Assembly (NCBI GenBank): GCA_943704425.1
Contig: CALSCP010001890.1
Location: 30,098-94,097, forward strand
Length of the DNA stretch: 64,000 nucleotides
Direction of reading: 5' to 3'
From: Ministeria vibrans ATCC 50519
Lineage: Eukaryota; Opisthokonta; Filasterea
A program made the position numbers and the translations under genes. Each line of letters starts with the position of its first letter. Positions within the stretch are counted from its first letter, which is position 1. The notes under the pieces were generated by a model. That model was not told the origin of the DNA, did not search any database, and saw only the letters and a program-made list of their open reading frames with translations. Below, in pieces: positions 12,790-23,825 of the stretch.

Positions 12790-15498
12790 ATGCTTCGTCC
12801 TGCTGCGCTACCCAGGCAGCTCCCCCTGGTGCTGGGCCGACACGCCCGCAGTTCGTCGTCCGACACCCACCCGCCAACCCAAGCGCGTGCTGTGGTCGTT
12901 GGCGGCGGCATCATTGGCAGTAGCGTTGCGTATCACCTTGCGAGAGCCAATGGATGGAAAGGCTCCGACGTTTTGTTGCTGGAAAAGCACTCTGGTGAGC
13001 TTTTTGTGTTTTTGTTTCTTTTTCGTTTTTGAAAACGTCGCTGTGTCCTGCAGTGACAAGCGGCACGACGTGGCACGCTGCGGGCTTGTGTGTGACGTTT
13101 GGATCGTTGTCGGAGACGTCGACGCGCATGCGACAGTACACAAAGACGCTGTATCGCGATGTGCTGGAGGCGGAGACGGGTCAGGCGACGGGCTTTCGCG
13201 GCTGTGGCTTCATCGAGCTTGCAACCAACGCAGATCGACTCACCGAGTTTCGTCGCGTGTCTGCCTTCAACCGACATATGGGCATTGACGTCCAGGAGAT
13301 TTCGCCGCGCGAAGTCCAAACGTTGTTTCCACTCTGTCGTGTTGACGACGTGCTTGCTGGCTTCTACGTGCCCACCGACGGACGTGTCAATCCTGTCGAC
13401 GCCACCAATGCCCTGGTGAAAGGAGCGCGCATGAAGGGTGTCAAGATCATGGAAAATACCCCCGTTGCGTCTGTCAAGACAGAGAACGGACGTGCAACGG
13501 GTGTCGTGCTCGAGTCAGGCCACGAGATTCAATCTGAGTTTGTCGTCAATTGTGCCGGTATACTATACAATACTGCTTCTCGAGATTGCCAAACTAATGC
13601 GATCGACAACATCGCATAATTTTACCATCTTTTTTTTTTGCGTATGCGTAGGAATGTGGGCACGACAGCTGGCAAGCAAATCGGGAGTGTCGGTGCCGAA
13701 CCAGGCAGCGGAGCACTACTATCTGATCACGGCGCCCATGGACGACGTGGACCCACTCTGGCCGGTCGTCGAGGACCCTTCGTCGTACACTTACATCCGC
13801 CCCGAGGCTGGCGGGCTTATGGTGGGGCTTTTTGAGCCGGAGGCGGCCGCATGGAATGTCAAGTCGGTGCCGGACGAATTTGCGTTTGGCGAGATTGAGC
13901 CGGATCTGACACGAATGACACCCTTCCTCGAGAAGGCATGCTCGCGTGTGCCGCGCACCCTTGAAGTAGGCATGAAGAAGTTTTTTTGTGGTCCCGAGAG
14001 CTTTACGCCAGACCTGGCGCCCTACGTGGGCGAGGCACCCGAACTGCGCAACTACTTTGTCGCGGCGGGACTCAACTCAATTGGAATTTTGACAGGCGGT
14101 GGAGTGGGTCGTCTGCTGGCCACGTGGATTGCCGAGGGGCGGCCCGACATGGACGTGACCGCCATCAATGTAGACCGTGCGCGCGACTACGAGACAAATC
14201 GTGAGTTTCGCGGAGCGCGTGTCGTCGAGTCGCTGGGTCTCGTCTACCGTCCGCACTATCCGTTTTTCACGCATGAAACTGCGCGCAACGTGAAGAAATC
14301 GCCGCTGCACGAGCGTCTCGAGGCGCGTCGGGGCTTTTTCCGCCCGGTCAGTGGCTGGGAGTGTCCTGCATGGTACGCGCCCGAGGGCCACACGCCCAGT
14401 GAGTACGCGGGCAGGCTGGGCTGGGGCCGGCCCGACTGGTTTGCGCAGTGGGAGCGGGAGCATCGAGCATGTCGCGAGCGCGCGGTGCTCATTGACATGT
14501 CATTCATGTCCAAGTTTTTGGTGGTGGGGCGCGACGCAGGGCGGGTGCTCAATCGACTGGCGACCGCTAATGTCGACGGTGCCAGTGGACGCATCCACTA
14601 CACACAGTTCCTGTCAGACGAGGGGAAACTTGAGGCAGACGTAACCGTGATGAAGGAGCACTCGGAGCGGTTTGTGGTTATTGCGACGGACACAGCCCAT
14701 CGCCATGTCGAGACGTGGCTGCGACGACACATTCCTGCTGACGCACACGCTTTTGTCTCAGACATTACGGGCGGCCACGCACAAATTAATGTGCAGGGTC
14801 CCGAGTCGCGCGCCTTGCTGCAGACACTGACGGAGGAGGATCTCAGCGACGCCGCCTTTCCCTTCCTCACCGCGCGCACCATTCCCTTTGGCCTAGCACG
14901 CGTGGTCTGTGCGCGCATCACGTATGTGGGCGAGCTCGGCTATGAGCTGCACGTGCCGGCCGAGCACGCGCGTCACGTCTACGATCGCATCACGAGTGCC
15001 TATCCCGACCTGCAGCACGCGGGCCTCAGCGCCCTGGGTTCGCTGCGCCTCGAAAAGGCCTATCGCGACTTTGGCCACGACATGGACAACACGGACACGC
15101 TGCTCGAGTGCGGTCTGGGTTTTACATGCGACTTTGACAAGGCGGGTGGCTTCCAAGGACGCGACGCGGTGCTGGCGCAGAAGCAAGCGGGACTCGCGCG
15201 TCTTCCACAACGCCTTGTGCAGGTGTGCGTGCAGGACCCACAGCCAATGATGTTCCATGGCGAGGTTGTCTACTGCAATGGGGAGCGGGTTGGCGATATC
15301 CGTGCCGCCTCGTACGGCCACACACTTGGCGGCTCAGTGGGCCTTGCGATGGTCAAACGACCTCCCTCCGCCGACCGTCTTGACGCCGCCTTCCTGCGCA
15401 GCGCAGAGTGGCACGTTGAGATTGCCAATGAGCGCTACCCTGCGCGCCTCTCCCTCGTGCCCATGTACGACCCAAAGAACGAGAAGATCAAACAATGA
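12790..15498 (+). CDS. Mitochondrial sarcosine/dimethylglycine dehydrogenase-type flavoenzyme
   Basis: FAD-dependent oxidation of N-methyl glycines, with a tetrahydrofolate-binding GcvT-like half that captures the one-carbon unit. Exons 12790-12994, 13054-13557 and 13652-15498 give 851 residues. The first 25 residues are Arg/Ser-rich with no acids, as in a mitochondrial presequence. The dinucleotide-binding motif VVVGGGIIGSSVAYHL follows, then VTSGTTWHAAGL, whose His is the covalent FAD site in the dimethylglycine/sarcosine enzymes. FFCGPESFTPDLAPYVGEAPELR closes the DAO domain. The aminomethyltransferase fold runs from about residue 430, with ITYVGELGYELHVP and the C-terminal DPKNEKIK tail typical of the sarcosine enzyme. 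The related pyruvate dehydrogenase phosphatase regulatory subunit (PDPR) has the same architecture and cannot be excluded. The stop is 36 bases from that of CLN3 on the other strand. Confidence 0.85.
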
Positions 15499-15534
15499 AA
15501 CAAAAGCGACTGAAAGAGAGAGATGTACAAAAAT

Positions 15535-16065
15535 TTATCTTGGATGGACAATGTCCTGAAGCCAGGCATTAAGACCGACGGCTGTGGCACCAGCCAAGGC
15601 AATGCCGCACGTGTCGGCCACCGACGCAACACCAAGCGACCATTCCCGTCGACTGCTCTCCACTTCCTGTGCGGATTAAACACGCAGACGGACAAAGAGA
15701 GACACACACAGAAAAAGACATAGAATGTGAGAATGCGACACAGAGAGTGAGACAATCAGAACAGTACGCAAAAGGCTGACAAGAGAAAAAAGGGAACATC
15801 CAAACACACACACACACAAGGTATACCTTTGTGATGTTGGCAAATGCATTGACATAGGTCGCTCCGCCTAAGAGCCCCTCATAGAAGATAATACCAAACA
15901 TAATCCAGATGGACGCAGTGATAAACTCAAAGCGGGCGTCAATCAGAAGGAACACAAAGTTGACAACCTGTGAGAGAAGAGCCATTAAATTATTATTATT
16001 ATTATATTGTTGTTGTTGTTGTTGTTGTTATTATTATTATTATATTGTTGTTGTTGTTGTTGTTG

Positions 16066-16118
<53 letters not shown>

Positions 16119-16453
16119 AATTATTATTGTTGTTGTTGTTATTTTGAGCGTGTGTAGAACTGACTTGTAAGAGAGCTAAAATCCAGAGACGTCTGAACTG
16201 CACAAAATTGACAGAGGAACGAGAGACAAAAACTCCCAATTGGTAGGTGAAGGACATCCAGCGGTACTGAGCGCTCTTGGATAAACTGATTGAGCCCCAG
16301 AAAATGTGCTGAGTCAGTCCCTTTGAAGAAAACGAGATTGTGAGTAATGGGTATGGATTTGTGAGTGAGATCGGTTCTGACTTGATTGATGCAATACTCT
16401 GCGTAGTACACCACAAACAGCGGAATCATATACTTCAATAGAGGCTATAAAAA

Positions 16454-16497
<44 letters not shown>

Positions 16498-17789
16498 ACA
16501 GACAGACACACACACACATGAGACATCAGTACTTTGATAAGAGTGAGCTTCTGAGCAAAAGGAAGTGCGGTTGCTTCGACGATGGGAAGAGAAGCGACGG
16601 AAATGGACTCGTCTGGAGAAGTAGCAGTGACTTTGATGGAGTTAGACGACGAACCAGCGTCTGTGGTGTTGCTTTGACTGTTGAGGAGGGGAGAGACGTC
16701 TGAGTGGGAATGGAGAGCAATGGGCGACAGAGGAGAGCCGAGAACGACAAAGTAGGCTAGCGCGAGCAGCACCGGCACAATCAGCATAATGAGTAGTTCT
16801 ATGCGGGGCGACACAAGCTCAGTGAGTCCTGCGTAGGTCAGCGAACCAATAGCGCCCGCTGCGCCCGTCCCGGACGACCATGCCGAGACGCTATTGCGGT
16901 GATAGTGCGAGCTTAGAGACAGAAAAGTGATTTCGCCTAGGCCGCTGCTGAACGATGCACACATTACGCCAACGATTGAGAGCCATAGTACTTTGGCCTA
17001 GAAGAGAATAATACAAATTGATACAATGCATGGTTGCATTCAGTGCTTTACCTCGGCAACGGTCACAAACGATGCGACTGCTAAAAGTGTCACCATCCAC
17101 ACTCGGACGTTGTAGGGTATTCTGTGGACAAAGAAAGGCGCTGTGGCTTTGACCTAAGCATGGGTTCAAGTTAGATTCGGGTGGAGTAAAGAGAGAGTGT
17201 GTGTGTGTTAGAGAGGAGAGGGCGCGTTGTATTCCAAGTGGGTGAAGGTCTCAGTCGCCCGACACACAACGTACCAACAAAGTAGGCAAGATGTCGGCAA
17301 GAAGAATAATACCAGTGCCAAACCCGGGGGTGCCCTCGAGGATATCCTCGGCTGCGCTCAGCATCTAAAATTAGAGTGGTTACGAAGGAGGAGACAAGAG
17401 ATATGATCATCTTAGTGCACCAACTCACTTGCACATAAGCGAAATTGTTCGTCAGGCCGAGCACCCAGAACCCAACCAGGTCGCGAAAACGCTGTACATG
17501 ACGCACACCCAGCCCGGTGTCTTCGTCGCCGCTCGCCACATCCGCTGTCGGCTGCGCATCGTCAATTTGATCGTCCGGTAAAAAATCACCTGAAACCACA
17601 ACAAGAAAAAAGTGAAAAAAGCAGCAAAACTCCGCCTTTTAGCCAAGGTTCAACCGTCATAAAGGAATGGTATACAAAGGACAGCGCAATGCAGCGAATC
17701 GGCGAGCGAGCATAGAGAGGGGGAGGCCGCGTACCAACTTCAATGTCCCGTTCGCTCGCAATCAAGGCAGCCTCTTCCTCGTCACTCAT
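15535..17789 (-). CDS. CLN3: CLN3/battenin, lysosomal multi-pass membrane protein
   Basis: Lysosomal or vacuolar membrane protein of the battenin family (yeast Btn1), implicated in glycerophosphodiester export and lysosomal pH. Nine exons chain in phase: 17789-17735, 17589-17429, 17364-17275, 17153-17052, 16997-16533, 16444-16382, 16320-16165, 15967-15827, 15666-15535, giving 454 residues (438 in human). Signatures are [23 protein letters not shown], split by an intron, [68 protein letters not shown] and [17 protein letters not shown], all matching human CLN3. The N-terminus is acidic ([11 protein letters not shown]). A Ser/Thr-rich loop takes the place of the long lumenal or cytosolic loop. 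It starts 140 bases from the next gene in a divergent arrangement. Confidence 0.96.
15975..16140. repeat. Compound ATT/GTT microsatellite in a CLN3 intron
   Basis: Alternating blocks of (ATT)n and (TTG)n, with the block pair ATTATATTGTTG... duplicated before a longer ATT run. It fills the intron between the exons ending at 16165 and starting at 15967. Confidence 0.9.
16453..16512. repeat. GA and CA microsatellites in a CLN3 intron
   Basis: A (GA)n run of about 38 bases followed by a short CA run, within the 88-base intron between the exons ending at 16533 and starting at 16444. In the gene's sense strand it is CT-rich and leads to the TTTTTTATAG acceptor. Confidence 0.85.
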
Positions 17790-17928
17790 CCGTGACGTAT
17801 GTGGTTGGAAAAGACTCACTGTGCGCTCAAAATACTAAAGTGAGTGAGTCTGTGTCTCTGTGAGTCAAGTGACTAGATACGCAGTGAGACAAGTCAATGA
17901 ATAATAATTTTACTATAATTATTTTTCT

Positions 17929-20900
17929 ATGGACGCTGAATATCTGAAACGCAAAGTCGGCGACGCTCTTGCTCGAGCAATTGCAGAAATCAACCTTGTT
18001 CATCCTGCAGGTGAGTAGAGCTCCTCTCCTTTCTCCAGAGAAAAAAAAGCTATTGCCATGACAACGAATAAATAAAAATCGTTTCTCTCAGACCCCGTCG
18101 AGTATCTGTCGCAATGGTTGTACCAACACAAGGCAAACGAGGTTGCCACGGCACAGTCCAGGGCAGACGCTAAGAAACTCGAACAAGAGCGCGCAGTGGC
18201 GGAGCGCGGCCGTCGGACGCTCCAGGCAATCCACCATCTAGAAACGACCGTGGCACACCGCACAGAGCGCGCAAGCCACGCCGACGAAACGTGTCGTCGT
18301 CAGCGAAACTACCAGCGATCGCAGGAGTACATCATTCGCACAAAACGACGTCTGGCGGGTACACCAGCAGAAGCAGAAGCATCTCGACATGTCTACACTT
18401 CTAACAGCTTTGTCGTGTTCCGCTTAGAATATCGTCGTCAAGAAGCCAATCAAGAGATTGATCCAGTGCCCCTTGTGCAGCGCGAGTATGATTTGGTGAC
18501 ACACGACTTGGGTCGCCTGGACAAGGAGACGCTTGCCGAGCTGAAACTCGCCGACGAGAGTGACTTTGAGGAGCCCATGGTGCAGACGGTGCGTGGCGTG
18601 CTTTATGTGCTCGGCTACGAGCAAGAGCTCGTCGACGAGTGGGAGGATTGCCAACGCGTTGTGGCGCATCCCAACTTTATTCAGACACTCACGCGATGCG
18701 ACGCGACCCAGAGCGGACGCTGTTTACAGCGCGCGGCGCATGTCACGGCAGGACTGGACCGCACGCGAATCCTCAGCTGTGGTCTTTTTCCGACCATGCT
18801 ACTGCGCTACCTAGACGCTTCGGCCGCCGTGTACAACAGACGATGCGAAGCGGAGCGTCACGAGGACGAAGCGCTTGAGAAGAGCACTCTCGAGACACGT
18901 GATGCGGCGGCAGCAGCGACAGTTGAGGCAGAGACGCTGGTGCAGGAGAAGCGCCAGAAGATGGAGGAGGTGCAGAAGACAAAGTGGAGCATGAAGGCAC
19001 TGGGAGGAGGAGGAAAAGCAGAAGGAGAAGAAGACGTCGAAGAAGACGAAGAGTGCGAGGATGAGGCGGCGCCGGATGAGGAGGAACAAGCACGACTAGA
19101 GGAGACGGAGACAGAGCTGGAGGTGCTCAAGGAGGAGATGGAAGAGCTCACAAAGCAACTGGAGGAGCACAAGAGAAAGCTAACGGCGAGTGAGAGACAT
19201 CTGGTGGCCGTGCGCGAGCGACTGGCGCTGTCCGTCGCCGTCATTGCCATAGGAAAGGATGACAACAACGAGGAGGACGAAGACCGAGGGGCAGGGACCG
19301 AAGAAGACGACGACGACGAAGAGGCGTTGTTCAAAAAGGACTCGCCGGATATAGAGGGACTGTTGCATGTGCGGCCACTGATGGACTCGTGTGAGATTGC
19401 CCCCGAGGCGCAGACGGCACCAATAAGTTTGCGTGTGACATGGGCGTCGCGCAAGAAGACACACGACGGTAGCGACGAGCACGGAGCGCACGAGTCGCTG
19501 ACTCACTCGTGGACCGCAGCGCGACAGCGACTGGAGGAAGAAGAGGCACAAAAGAGTGAGAATGGGGAAAAGGGGGAGGGGGAGTCGTTGCGTGCACGTG
19601 TGCAGTTGGTGCCAATGGTGGTGCTTTGCGACCAGATGGGTGCGGTGGTTGATACGCTGCAAGCGTCGTCGTCGCCCTCCTCTGCGTGCTACGACTCAAG
19701 TGAGTCAGTAAGCTTGCGCGAGGTAGACAGTCGTTCGCAGCAGTTGTGCGTTGACATGCACTTGTCGCGTGTGCCGCCCTCGGTGCGTGCCCTTCTCTTT
19801 GGTGCGACCCTTCACGATGAACATGCGTCTATGACGACCGTCCACCAGCTGTCGGTGGCTCTGATGTCCGCTGCGACAACGTCAAGCACTGTCATTGTCG
19901 CGCAGCAGGCGCACGTTGAGCGAGACCTTGCCGTGCGATTGGACGCACGAGAGGACGCAGATCTAGAGGACCAAGAACGCGCTTCGCCACCGCTCAAAGC
20001 CCGTGACGCAAGTGGAGTGTTGGTGGGCTGTTTGTGGCGCAGTCCTTTTGATGACGACAGCTGGACGTACACTGCGCTTGCGGAACTGATTGCCCCGCGC
20101 AGCGGCGACCCTGAAGGCTGTGCCGTGGTGGGACGGCGTGCGTTGGAGACGCTTGGTGTGTTGGACCCGCTGAAGACGCTTGGCGCTCAAGTGGCGGGCA
20201 ACCGCATGTCACTGCGACGAGGTGAGACAGTTGGACTGCACACGGGCGGACGGTGGGCGCTGAAGACACACTACACGGCCAAGGAGGCGACGCAGCCCGA
20301 GGTGGTCTCCTCTGTGGTTCTGTACGCCAGTGCTGACGATCCCGATCAAAGCGGTGGTCTGCCTGACGCGGTACCACTGCGGCGTGTGGGCGTTGTTTCT
20401 GCGGAGACTCCGGCCGACGAGCGACCGCCAGGTGTCGTGTACGAGACCCTGCCCGAGAGCGCGCTGGAGACTCTCAGCGAATTTGTCACCATTGACACGG
20501 AGGCACTCGCCGATGACGTTGTCTCACTTGTCGTTGCCGTGCACGTCGTCAATAGCTGTACTTTGCGCGATATTTCCGACGTGGATGCCATTCTCGAGGA
20601 GTGGAGCGCTCCGCCCGAGCCAGTTGACGCAAAGGATGTGCTCCCGTCGAGCCCCGTCGTTGCAGCCAAGAAGCCAGCAACGCCTCTCGTGCGCGCCGGA
20701 AGCATCGTGGTCGCGGACATGATTACCGAGGAGGACGAAGACGAAGTGGACGACAACGTCAACAGCAACAATGGCGAAAGCGATTCGGCGGCGGTGCAGG
20801 AGCACACGGACCGTGCGGGACCGAACCCCTCGACGGCAGTCCAGCTGGCGCGGTTCTCCCTTGCCTCACCGCGTGGTGTCCATGACGAGTCGGGGCTTGT

Positions 20901-21018
20901 GCTGTTGCGCCTCGCACGCGATCACACGGGCGAGTGGCTCATGACGGCCATTGGCGTCGCCATGGTCGGCTTGACCGTGCACCAGTCTCTTCAGATCATC
21001 AAGAAGTATAAACAGTAA
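17929..21018 (+). CDS. Chimeric Dpy-30 + dynein-stalk-like + tandem TerD-like protein
   Basis: Exons 17929-18010, 18092-18358 and 18428-21018 give 979 residues. Residues 1-45 are a Dpy-30/DYDC-type motif (LARAIAEINLVHPADPVEYL, then SQWLYQHK). A coiled coil follows to about 150. Residues about 150-270 match the dynein heavy-chain stalk tip: LGRLDKETLAELK, then EEPMVQTVRGVLYVLG, a conserved Trp in VDEWEDCQRVV, PNFIQTLTRCD, a segment RTRILSCGLF and the returning helix YLDASAAVYNRRCEAE. There is no AAA+ motor. A Glu/Asp-rich coiled coil runs to about 400. Residues about 450-675 look TerD-like (LVPMVVLCDQMGAVVDTL, LCVDMHLSRVPPSVRALLF, GVLVGCLWR), and a second such domain ends the protein (VLLRLARDHTGEWLMTAIGV). 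The 69-base segment 18359-18427 has canonical ends and is a multiple of three, so it is read as an intron although the frame stays open. Function is unknown; microtubule or axonemal binding is inferred. Confidence 0.82.
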
Positions 21019-21244
21019 AGATCAACAGAAACACCCCACTTCTTGTTGCAGAACAATCACGACATCATGAGGGTTGCGTGGATCCTGCAACGCGCTTCTG
21101 TTCCTCCGCAGGGCGAGCAGCACGAGCGTTGCGACACAGTTGCGACAAATTATGACAATAATCATCTTTGAAAATAATAATCACTTCAAAGCAGTCCAAC
21201 TTGACCCCTGTTTCAAGACACAAAATTTATCCACGACAAAAACC

Positions 21245-21798
21245 ATGGGTCAAGAAATGGAAATGACGCCTGTTGCCGGGTCGGGGGCGGGTCCGGCGGG
21301 GTCTCAGCAGCGCACGCCAATGCGCCAGCCCAAGCTGACGCGCTGGCAGGCCTTCAAGCGCTACCTCCACAACACCGAGGCCGGCACCTACATGGGCCGC
21401 ACTTCTGAGAGCTGGCGTACGTCTCCCTCTTCCCTTCCCTCTCTCCAAATCATTGGAAGTTTTTTTTTAAAAAAAAAAAAAAAATTCGTTTTGCTCTTTT
21501 TTGTGCCTCTCTCAAATCTGTCTCTTCTCAATGCTCCTCTGACGCGATGACCGTGTCATTACGCGACCCATCTGCCGTGTGCCGCCCCTCCACCGACGCG
21601 TCCCACCCTCTCTCTATATTCTCTCCACAACGAGTGGTTTTTTTTTTCTCTTCGTTCACGCCACCCCATCGAATCCCTGATTGCTGCCCTCCACACACGC
21701 ACCCAGTGTTCGAAGTTTACGGGAGCACGCCTCCCCCTCCTCTCGCTGCCCCACGATGGGCGCTCACTCTGGGATGTGTTTTGGATGTCATGATGCCC

Positions 21799-21830
<32 letters not shown>

Positions 21831-23057
21831 CCTCGCCCTGTCCCGCGTCCAACGCTATAGGCAAGATTCTTGGCGCGTACCTCATCTTCTACGCTCTCAT
21901 TGTAAGGACACGGTTCCCTTTGAAGTGGTTTCCCCTGATTGTCGCTCTTGTCCTTTAGGTTGCCTTCTTTGCGCTGTGCATGGGCGTCTTTGTCACGACG
22001 CTGCCTCCTTTCGAGCAAGGCCCCCGACGTACACTCGCCAACAACGCACACGCCGTTTTCTCAAGCCCTGTTTCTCTGTAGACCACAATGTGATCAAGCA
22101 AACCTTCGCCCTCTACCCCGCAACCGTCGACCTCGTCCGAAGCGATTCTGGTACACCCTATTATATTTTGTTGTTACCCTTGTTGAAAAGGAAAAGGTTT
22201 CTGACCATTGCATTTGTGTACGTTTGCACAGCGTCGGTGAACAGTCTGATTGGCAAATACGTGACGTTTCCCGTCGGCGACAACTCGCGCTCCAACGGCT
22301 CTCCCTTCGCCACAACTGGCTATAGCCGCGTTGACGCCAACAACAACATTGTGGGCACGTACACTCCCGGTGTCAACCTGGACCTGGGCCCATGCAACTC
22401 GACGGCGACGCAGACAGCGGCTGCCCAGGCGGGCGCCCCTTGTGTCTTCATGCAGTACAACCGTGCCACATCCAAGACCCCGTCCAACAACGGAAACGGC
22501 ATCTTCGCCTGCACGGTTATCGAAGGCGCAGCCGACTTTATCATGTACCCCGCCACTACCCAGGTAGAGCCACACACAAAGAGGGAGAGAGAGAGGAGGA
22601 GGAGGAGGAAAGAAACAAAGACGTGATAGATAAGACGAAGAACTCATCACTGGACCCCTCTTGCAGAGCTGCTTCACCGGCCAGACGTGTGCTATTGCAC
22701 ATGCCGATGGCTTCCCTTTCTTCCAGCAGCAGGCCTACGTCGCCCCGTACGCCGCCCTCCAGGTCATGGCCCCCGCCGGCTCTGGCGCAACCGTAAGCAT
22801 CCACACTACCATTTTCTCATTCCCTCATGCAATGCATTCCTCTCTCTCTCTATCACGTTGTTTCTCTCTCTCTCTATCACTTTGTTTCTTTCTCTCTCTC
22901 CCTCTATCACTTTGTTTCTTTCTCCCTCCTCTCTCTCTCTCTCTCTCTCTCTGCGTTTTAGGCTTTCTCAGCTGAGATTAGGTGCACGCTCAACAACGAC
23001 AACGACAACAGCGACGGTAGCATCAAGCTGACCATTTCTGTCAATGTCAGAGACTGA
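21245..23057 (+). CDS. ATP1B: Na+/K+-ATPase beta subunit
   Basis: Single-pass type II glycoprotein that escorts the P-type Na+/K+ (or H+/K+) ATPase alpha subunit to the plasma membrane. Seven exons in phase: 21245-21416, 21861-21901, 21959-22028, 22082-22150, 22232-22563, 22667-22792, 22962-23057, giving 301 residues, the usual size. The signature is a short cytosolic tail ending YLHNTEAGTYMGRTSESW, followed directly by the membrane segment LGAYLIFYALIVAFFALCMGVFV. The ectodomain carries cysteine pairs (GPCNSTATQ...GAPC; SCFTGQTC) and N-x-S/T sites. The C-terminal FSAEIRC...IKLTISVNVRD matches the immunoglobulin-like end of the family. No alpha subunit is in the window. Confidence 0.93.
21417..21860. 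other. Intron 1 of ATP1B with poly-A and CT tracts
   Basis: A 444-base intron between exons ending at 21416 and starting at 21861, with a T8A15-type tract near 21460-21483 and (CT)n near 21805-21830. Reading frames on both strands are short and unsupported. Confidence 0.75.
22840..22950. repeat. TATCACTTTGTTTC repeat in the last ATP1B intron
   Basis: Three copies of the dispersed unit (the first with TATCACGTTGTTTC) embedded in CT sequence, in sense orientation, ending at the GCGTTTTAG acceptor before 22962. Confidence 0.85.
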
Positions 23058-23177
23058 TCGAAACACACATACGCACACACACACACACATTCACTATTAT
23101 AATGACAAAAAAAAATGTTATTTCGTTTTAAGATAAGTCAGACTCTCCTCTCTCTCTCTCTCTTTTTCTTTCTTATT

Positions 23178-23794
23178 TCATTTTGAATCGTCCAATCCAA
23201 AAGCAAACAAAGACCGGATCTCTGCGCGAGTGCGAGCAGTGCTCGTAATAGCAGCAAACGACTCACGCATTCGCACCAGACTCCCGTGCACCTTACCCGT
23301 TTCATCTACAGGAGAGATAGTGAGACAATCTCTTTGGCTCTTTGTTTTGTACCGGTGAGAACTCGCTCCAGACATGTGTCTGAGGCGGCGCGCGTCGCTC
23401 CGGCATCGTGCACGTCGATAAGAGTTGCGGCTGCAAAGGTTGGCAGTGCGTCTGCACGAGCACTCGCCAGTTGCTCCACTGGCCATGAGTAGTACCTAAG
23501 CAGTGCAACACATACAATCCCATTGCATCAATCTCTCTCGCGCTCTCTCTCTCTCTCTTTTCCCTTTGTGAGCTTACACGCAAATCCATTCACACATGCG
23601 CTCCGCCACAACCCGCGCAAACACCCCCGCGCCACCCGAGAACATGGTGGCCTCGGCACACATGGCCACCGCACAGCTCAGTGCCGTGCGCAGTGGGTTC
23701 GCTGTCTGCGTGTGTATCCACCATTCCTCTTCAAACTCCTCCTCCCCCTCCTCTTCTTGTTCCTCCTCCTCCTCCTCCTCCTCCTCCTCCTCCT

Positions 23795-23825
<31 letters not shown>

